A stretch of 64,000 nucleotides of DNA from Volvox africanus (lineage: Eukaryota > Chlorophyta > Chlorophyceae > Chlamydomonadales > Volvocaceae): assembly GCA_030268105.1 (NCBI GenBank), contig BSDZ01000010.1:3262001-3326000 (forward strand), given 5' to 3'. Below, piece by piece: positions 57,757 through 64,000 of the stretch. Each line of letters opens with the position of its first letter. The first letter of the stretch is position 1. The position numbers were made by a program, and so were the translations under genes. The notes under the pieces are model-generated. The model saw only the letters and a program-made list of their open reading frames with translations, did not search any database and was not told the DNA's origin.

Positions 57757-58589
57757 TGTTGTGCTACGGTTCGTTTCCCGCCGATGCATAGGTCGATGCG
57801 ACCCTACAAGGCGAAATGCTATCTTGATGAACGCATGAACGATCAATGCATATGAATGAACTTGCATGATATAGATGTATTCGTATATATTTATATATGC
57901 ATTTGGCATGACACCATTATCCATCGCGACATCACATCATGGCAAATCCGCCTAGCATGCATGAAATACCGAATCATTGAAGTGCGCATTATGCTCGTGC
58001 TACGAAACGATAAGTAATATTATTTGACATAATATTACTTCATTACAGCACACGTTGAGAGCGCCGCACTCATCGCGATGCATGCCTTGCAACCGAATAT
58101 CGTTATTCGGACCCTTGCATCATGCGAATGCCGGAAAGGCTTATACGTTTTTATGCATGGACATCGCCTATACGCAGTAGGGTTGTCACACTTAGGATCG
58201 GCCTCCTAGTGTGAATCGTACGGCATCGCGATGCTACGAGTATAACAGATGCGAGGACGGCTAAGCTAGTCAAGATATTCGACACCGGAGAACACTCGTG
58301 TGTTCTACATTATTATTGATATACGCTACTCTACTTAGCCCGAGCTAAGCCTAAACTTTGCTATACACCGCCGCGTGATGATTGCTTGCTTCCGGCGCTG
58401 ACGGCGATTGCGTCCATTGCACCGCTTCGATCTGTAAGACTGTAAGTTATATCTCTTCTTGTTTGAAGTCTTCCGCTGTCTCTGTTTGCTCGCGCTTGCT
58501 TTGCTGTACTTGCAAGTGCTCGCGCATTGGTGTCGCAAGTCTTCAGATGCGCAGATACTGATGAGCAAACACGAAGAAGAGGTACAACA
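57757..58589 (+). repeat. gypsy family A LTR (5' LTR of element J)
   Basis: 833 bp, TGTTGTGCTACGG to GAGGTACAACA, then PBS TGGTATCGAGACAGG at 58593. It shows the LTR hairpins clearly: 58012-58040 (12-bp stem), 58093-58110, 58186-58214, 58290-58305 and 58334-58349. Confidence 0.92.
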
Positions 58590-58656
58590 AATTGGTATCG
58601 AGACAGGTTCGTTGCCTAACTGTCTCTCTTTGTCTAATCGGAAGTAGGTTCTTTCT

Positions 58657-59090
58657 ATGGCGAGTTCCAGCAACGAACCACAAGGACCGCTAGATACTTT
58701 TGCCGAAGACCTAGGCCGCGCCGTTTTGGACGCCGCCGCTTCCGGTTTGTAATTGTTTAATTGCTTTTGTTTAGATTGCTGCACTTGTTGTGTAAGTGTA
58801 CGCTCTGAGTCGCAGGTAATCTCAGTGCACCGGCATTGCTTGCTGCGGTGACTGAGACCGGCTTTCGTCCAGACCAGTTGGCGACTCTCATCACCCAAAC
58901 TACGGAGATCAGGACTCAGCTGGGCAAGTACTTGCTGAGTTTACTGAATCTTCTCAAGAGTACTGTTGGTAGGCTCACCGAATCGCTTTGTACTCTTGCC
59001 TTTGCGATAGAAGTCGGCTTCTATTACGCAAACCTAGGGTATCGCTTCGTGCTCCATGTCCGCGGAACACGACGATACGCCGCACACTAG
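58657..59090 (+). CDS. spliced leader ORF of element J (about 120 aa), unknown function
   Basis: Exon 1 is 58657-58744 and exon 2 is 58816-59090, joined across a 71-bp GT-AG intron in frame (363 bases). The N-terminus is MASSSNEPQGPLDTFAEDLGRAV; a second conserved block is TTEI; the C-terminal half is hydrophobic (YLLSLLNLLKSTVGRL...TLAFAIEVGFYYAN). It ends 35 bases inside gag, in another frame. Parts of it are conserved in A2, D, E and G. It resembles no family I know. It might be a translated accessory protein or a spliced leader whose coding is secondary. Confidence 0.5.
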
Positions 59091-60082
59091 CCTAGCTAGC
59101 CAACCCGATTTTGTTGTGGCTGCTAGAATGCCGGATAGGGGTCTTGAGACTGTTGGCGCGCGAGCCACTCAAGAGCCCCTTGTCCTTCAGACCCCTGCTC
59201 ACTTAATTGTGCCGCATTCAGCAGTTAACACCAATATGGACAACACTGCTGGACCAAGGGTTCTGCCATTACCTCAAGCTTGAGGGCATGATGACATCCC
59301 TGAGGTGATGAGATTGTCGATTCCCGTTCCTAGGCTCAATATCTCGCTAACTGAAAAGACAGCGGGACATAGCATAGCCGATGCAACTCGTGCGTACGTG
59401 TGTGACGCTAAAAAGTATCTCCAGGCTGTTCATGGTGGCGATAATGATGGTATCAGGTGTCTCTTCGTTGGTAACACCCTCGAGGGCTCAGCGAAGGACT
59501 GGTATCGCGAATGGACCACCGCCCGGGGCGACTTTACTTTTGACGAGATGATCGCCGCTTTGCTCACACGGCTCGCTACTGAGGTTCAAGCACGTGATGT
59601 GGAGGCTCGTAAGGTTTTGGCAGCCGGTAGCTACCACATGCGTCGGGGTGAAAATGTACCTGCGTACCAGTCACGCTTCGAAGCACTTGTGACCCCCATT
59701 GCTGATCTCACTGAAACCGAGCGTATCTTTTGGTTTAGGCGAGGCCTGACGAAACTTTTGGCTAAATGGTGCGCTACTGACTTGGCTGGGGTGCCGATCA
59801 AGTCGTATGATGCCTTGGTCACTTTTGCTAAGGGTACGGAGATACGACTCCTTGCCGGTGAGGAAGAAGTCAAGTCTGTCCCTCATGCAAATGCCGTGCA
59901 AGTGCAGGATCCGCTTGGGGAAGCTGTAGCTCTCGACCAGGAACTCGGAGCGACCCGCCCCACGCCTACTGCCACGACGCGACGTAGCAACCGGCAACGC
60001 CAGGCGCGCGGGGGCGCTAGCTCGGGTGTCCGTGGGTCAGGAGGAGCAGGTCCGAGCTCGGACCCGGCTAAGAGCAGGAAGC
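59056..60082 (+). pseudogene. gag of element J, nonsense-mutated and truncated
   Basis: Same gag as G, but CGA has become TGA at 59281-59283 after 75 codons. The frame then runs open again from 59284 and is cut after KSRK by a family A LTR at 60083, before the zinc knuckle. Confidence 0.9.
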
Positions 60083-60775
60083 TGTTGTGCTACGGTTAGT
60101 TTCCCGCCGATGCGTAGGTGGATGTGATCCTACAAGGCGAAGTGCTATTGTGATGAACACATTGCATATGAATGAATCTGCATGATATAGATGTATTCGT
60201 GTACATTTATATATGCATTTGGCATGTTGTCATTACCCATCGCGACATCGCATCATGGCAAATCCGCCTAGCATGCATGAAAGCCCAAAGCATTGAAGTG
60301 CGCATTATGCTCGTGCTACGAAACGATAAGTAATATTATCTGATATAATATTACTTCATTACAGCACACGTTGAGAGCGCCGCACTCGTCGCGACACATG
60401 CCCTGCAACCGGATATTGTTATCCGGACCCTTGCATCATGCGAATGCCGGAAAGGCTTATACGTTTTTATGCGTAGACATCGCCTATACGCAGTAGGATT
60501 GTCACATCTAGGATCGGCCTCCTAGTGTGAATCGTACGGCATTGCGATACTGCGAGTATAACAGATGCGAGGACGGCTAAGCAGGACAAGACATTCGATA
60601 CCGGAGAACACTCGTGTGTTCTATATTACTATTGCTATACGCTATTCTACTTAGCCCGAGCTAAGCCTGAACTTCGCTAATCACCGCCGCGCGATAATTG
60701 CTTGCTTCCGGCGCTGACAGCGATTTCGTCCATTGCATCGTTCCGATCTGTAAGACTGTAAGTTATATCTCTCTT
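60083..60775 (+). repeat. family A LTR, 3'-truncated (K)
   Basis: Starts TGTTGTGCTACGG and aligns with full LTRs for about 690 bp. It ends within TTATATCTCT, where a microsatellite begins; the last 140 bp are missing. Confidence 0.9.
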
Positions 60776-60824
60776 CATACATACATACATACATACATAC
60801 ATACATACATACATACATACATAG
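60776..60824. repeat. CATA tetranucleotide microsatellite
   Basis: About 12 units of ATAC/CATA at the boundary between the truncated LTR K and the LINE region. Confidence 0.95.
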
Positions 60825-61445
60825 ACGTATGGTTAATATTAACGTATCACCGGCATGACAGTGTCACCGGTGGTCGTGCAAAATGACTTAGAACTTGCGC
60901 TATAATGAGGCAGCAATCGTCTGTTCAAGTCTCACCTAGAGCATATAATTTTTAGGCTGAACTAGCGGCGACCGTCGCGCTCGCGGCGGCTTTCACTTCG
61001 GCGGCCTAACTCTGGTTTATAGCACGAACAGCCGCCTTTCTTCCTTGTGGATTGCCTTCTTTTACTCTATTTTCTACGGCAGAGTGAACGGCGATTATCG
61101 CGCCTGCTGCGACTTGGAGCATCCCGCTCATTCTTCCGACTCTTGGCCACCAACGGGAACAACCGCCACTCTTAGGGAATATCTTCTTCTGCTCTCCTTT
61201 AAACGGCGGAATTAGAGGCAACTCTTGCGCAGGCGGGGATTCGGAACCTCTCGCTATTCCCTCTTCTGGCCGTCATTGCAGACAGTCGCAAGTCGTTCTT
61301 CGGAAGATAAACTCCTTTGCTTCTCTATGCCATCTTAGCCTTCACCATGATCGATATCAACCGCGCGCGGACCACCGCGTGAACAACAAAATCCATTGGC
61401 CAGGAATCAGCTGCAGCCAACAGAGGCCCGTCCGCCCGGCCTCCG
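60825..61445 (+). other. probable LINE 5' untranslated region
   Basis: No gene was recognised. It lies directly upstream of LINE ORF1 and differs in composition from the LTR sequences. The exact 5' end of the LINE is not marked by any duplication visible here. Confidence 0.45.
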
Positions 61446-62999
61446 ATGGCAAAACGCTTCGTTAACCTGGACCAAATTCAACGGGAATTACCAGCAGGAA
61501 CTCCCATCCTACTCGACCAAGAGACCTTGGCCATGGACATCCATTGGCCACCAGATTCTAACCCGGCAGACGTCCACGCCCAGCTTTTCGGGCCCCTCAC
61601 GGATGCAGTCATTACCAAAGTGTACGAGGTTATGGTGGCCAACATGCCAGGCCTACCATGCAGCCTGCCAAAGATTGGCAGGCATCACCAGTACAAGCAC
61701 CCCAATGGCAACGTGGTGCAAGAAATTACCATTCTTCTCCCGAAGGGTGGCAGGGCATGGCTCCTATCATCACCCGCAGTCGCCAGGGGACACCTGAGAC
61801 TGGGGCAAGTCCACCTTCTCCCGAACAACCCACCCATCACCGTGGAGGTCCACATCAAAAACCTCCACAAGATGCAGCCAGCACTCTGGGAGATATCAGG
61901 GGTGCCTTCAAGCCTATCCCCGCAAGCTATCCCAAGCTTCCTAGCGCAAGCTTATTCATCAGAACGATCCTCCAGACCCATGGATGAGTTCCAAGACCTC
62001 AAACCCACGCGCATGGCTGACACATGGCGGGTTAAAATGGCACCGGGATCCCCCAGCCTCCCACCCCAGAGCCTGTTCAGCTTTGGACGACCGGGGGGCT
62101 TTTTGAACCAGGGCATGCTGGTGGCTACTAGGCTCCGGTCAGTAGTAGAGGAGGCCCCGTTTCGTATGCCCTGCAAACCCCCTCCACGAACGGAGCTCAA
62201 TCGCCAGCGAGACCTCAAACGTCAACGCCTGCCAACCCACCAGCCAAATCCCCCAGCCCAGCCCACAGCCCGACTGAGAGGTCTGGACCCCTCGTCCAGC
62301 ATGGCCAACACTGTGCCATCCTTTGCGGATGTTCTCAGGCAGCACCCACAGGGGCCCCCAAGGCAACCCACACCCAGCTCTCTGATGCCACTCCCACCTG
62401 GGGCGCCCCAACCCATGGCCCCACCACCCAGGCTGCCGCCCCAAGCTATCATCGAAGCAGCCGCAACAGCAGCAATGGCCAGGGAAGCAGCAGCCAAAGC
62501 CGCTACAGCAGCATGCAAACCCAGAACCCCGACTAATACCACTGATGTAGTCACAGAATGTGCAGCCCAACCACCACCTCCCCAACCAGCATCAAAGCCA
62601 GACAACCAGGGGGTGGTGAACGAGGTCAACGCACCAGCTGGACGCTCACTCTCCAGGGCCAGTGCACAAGAGCATACCTCAAACAGCCACGCCCTCACCA
62701 GAACCCAACAAAACAAAATTCGCAAGCAGCGACTGACCCACCTGCCAGAGGAGGTACGAGCCCAGCGGCACATGGCCCAAACAGAGAGGGCAAGGCAAGC
62801 CCGGAAGGCCAAACTAGCCTTGCAACGGAAGGAGAGGGAGTCAACGGTATCAGGTGGTATAACCAAGGAGGCACTCCGACCACGGCGGACACCCACTCGG
62901 CGTCCCCGGCAAACCAAGAACAACCCCATCCCATCCCAGGACATGGACTGCGATGGGAAGGAGTATGACCCCCCCAACCGGGAAACCCAAGCCGAATAA
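61446..62999 (+). CDS. LINE ORF1 protein
   Basis: A 517-residue frame starts MAKRFVNLDQIQREL. Residues 1-160 form a globular-looking domain (VNLDQIQREL...VQEITILLP...VEVHIKNLHKM). The middle (about 230-400) is Pro/Ala/Gln-rich, and the C-terminus is strongly basic (NKIRKQRLTH, ARQARKAKLALQRKERE). No CCHC knuckle is seen. Position before an endonuclease ORF and the basic tail fit an RNA-binding ORF1 protein of a non-LTR retrotransposon. The stop codon overlaps the ORF2 start (TAATG). Confidence 0.8.
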   Translation: MAKRFVNLDQIQRELPAGTPILLDQETLAMDIHWPPDSNPADVHAQLFGPLTDAVITKVYEVMVANMPGLPCSLPKIGRHHQYKHPNGNVVQEITILLPKGGRAWLLSSPAVARGHLRLGQVHLLPNNPPITVEVHIKNLHKMQPALWEISGVPSSLSPQAIPSFLAQAYSSERSSRPMDEFQDLKPTRMADTWRVKMAPGSPSLPPQSLFSFGRPGGFLNQGMLVATRLRSVVEEAPFRMPCKPPPRTELNRQRDLKRQRLPTHQPNPPAQPTARLRGLDPSSSMANTVPSFADVLRQHPQGPPRQPTPSSLMPLPPGAPQPMAPPPRLPPQAIIEAAATAAMAREAAAKAATAACKPRTPTNTTDVVTECAAQPPPPQPASKPDNQGVVNEVNAPAGRSLSRASAQEHTSNSHALTRTQQNKIRKQRLTHLPEEVRAQRHMAQTERARQARKAKLALQRKERESTVSGGITKEALRPRRTPTRRPRQTKNNPIPSQDMDCDGKEYDPPNRETQAE

Positions 63000-64000
63000 T
63001 GTCCAGAGGCAACAAGAGAAGTCAGCGGCAGGGAGCTATCTCAGGGCATCCACTGCGCATAGCCACGCACAATATGCGAGGGCTTCTGGCCTCTCATGGC
63101 AGTCGACTTCAGGCAGCGGTACGTCAATGGGCTGAGCAGCGGCTGGATATTGTATGTCTGCAGGAAACCCACCACACTACCCTCCAGCACCAATGCCTGT
63201 TTGAACGGGATCTTCGTTATGCCACCAAACAGATCCACACACAAAACTGGAAGATAGCAGCCTACTCTTGGTCTAACTCGACGCACACAGCAGGAGTGCT
63301 CATCCTCATCAGACAGGGGCTAGCTTCAGCTCTGGCACCTAAACTGGCAACACCCCAGCATACATGTACGAGAGGCCGTTTCACCGACTGTATCCTCCAC
63401 TGGGGGGGACACCGCCTGCACATCTGCAATATCTACCTCCCACCTGGCACTACCTCGATGGCTGCGGAAACCCGGCGACAACTCTTCGAGAACGCCCTGG
63501 CTGCCACCACAACGCAAGCCATGGAGGACAATAGGGACACCACCCTTATCTGGGCAGGAGACTTCAACTTTGTGGAAAACCCAGAGTGGGACTCGTCCGC
63601 AGGAAGAGATGGGCGTCAAGCAGATAGGCCTATCACTGAGATGCGGCAGCGGGCAGGCCCACAGATGGTAGATACCCACCGATACCTCCACCCAAGGCGC
63701 CGTGACTTCACTCACCTGTACCATGCACCCACCCCAGGCGGTTCACGCCTAGATCGCATCTACATCAATGAAGCCAAGCTGCCGTACCTATGCCATACAG
63801 CCATCTCCTTCCACACAGCCTCAGACCACCGTCTTGCCACACTTCATCTCCTACCTTGCAAAAATGAGGTCAAGGGCCCAGGCATCAAGCGTATACGCAT
63901 GGCCTTCACTGACCATGAGGATTTGGCTACAAGCATGGCGGAGTGGATCCGGAACCAATGCCAAGAGGCACCCTCAGTCGAAGAGAATCCGGGCAACCTT
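62999..64000 (+). CDS. LINE ORF2, apurinic-type endonuclease domain (runs off the window)
   Basis: The frame is open for 334 codons to the window edge. Conserved endonuclease points in order: THNMRG (Asn), CLQETH (catalytic Glu), NIYLPPG, WAGDFNFVENPEWD (Asp and Asn), GGSRLDRIYI and SDHRLATL (the Asp-His pair). All key residues are present, so the domain looks functional. The endonuclease nicks target DNA to prime reverse transcription. The RT domain would lie beyond 64000. The start ATG shares its A with the ORF1 stop, suggesting coupled re-initiation. Confidence 0.92.
   Translation, partial: MSRGNKRSQRQGAISGHPLRIATHNMRGLLASHGSRLQAAVRQWAEQRLDIVCLQETHHTTLQHQCLFERDLRYATKQIHTQNWKIAAYSWSNSTHTAGVLILIRQGLASALAPKLATPQHTCTRGRFTDCILHWGGHRLHICNIYLPPGTTSMAAETRRQLFENALAATTTQAMEDNRDTTLIWAGDFNFVENPEWDSSAGRDGRQADRPITEMRQRAGPQMVDTHRYLHPRRRDFTHLYHAPTPGGSRLDRIYINEAKLPYLCHTAISFHTASDHRLATLHLLPCKNEVKGPGIKRIRMAFTDHEDLATSMAEWIRNQCQEAPSVEENPGNL

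Noticed and set aside
63970..64000. A 2A-like VEENPG motif near the right edge of LINE ORF2
   Set aside because: The 2A consensus needs NPG followed by Pro; here Asn follows, and the residue expected to be Asp before VEENPG is Ser. The place, after the endonuclease, is also not where LINE 2A peptides are known. Probably chance.

Overview
The window reads as nuclear DNA of a green alga (Viridiplantae, probably a chlorophyte or prasinophyte). Three things point that way: one host gene split into at least 22 exons encoding a plant-type organellar presequence protease; chromodomain Ty3/gypsy retrotransposons; and a second LTR retroelement carrying a cytosine-methyltransferase-like domain, an arrangement I associate with algal elements. 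No rRNA or tRNA gene, CRISPR array or bacterial operon is visible. Apart from one host gene and some gene fragments, the window is a graveyard of nested mobile elements.

Layout. 1-4564: end of a plus-strand gypsy element, then minus-strand gypsy pieces (gag, a terminal LTR carrying a SINE, a pol remnant, another LTR). 4565-8075: mostly featureless host-like DNA with one possible bacterial-IS-like transposase fragment. 8083-22588: the presequence protease gene; its spliced exons give one uninterrupted 1015-residue frame with an HxxEH zinc site, and intron 9 holds a miniature LTR element (TRIM) that itself contains a nested solo LTR. 22589-24089: a SINE with 13-bp target duplications and the 3' part of an unidentified minus-strand host ORF. 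24090-28964: a CACTA-type DNA transposon with near-identical 24-bp TIRs, a CAG target duplication, GCGTTAG subterminal repeats and a nine-exon gene. 28965-29624: the other half of the interrupted host ORF. 29625-60775: nested LTR elements of gypsy family A (LTR about 830 bp), gypsy family B (LTR about 814 bp), a 100-bp-LTR TRIM family, and the methyltransferase-like element (called H here). 60776-64000: a tetranucleotide microsatellite, then the 5' half of a LINE (ORF1 complete; ORF2 endonuclease running off the window).

How parts relate. The gypsy families share an LTR-PBS-leader ORF-gag-(UAG)-pol plan: gag and pol lie in one frame separated by a single UAG codon in three copies, and a small, probably spliced leader ORF precedes gag. 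PBS and LTR ends are alike in families A, B and the TRIM, so the TRIM is probably mobilised by gypsy proteins. Hairpins in the LTRs keep their pairing between families A and B while stem bases change. Within these nests almost every pol is broken: family A copy F has full-length gag and both LTRs but two frameshifts in pol; copy I1 has an intact RT-RNase H-integrase-chromodomain frame but lacks its 5' end.
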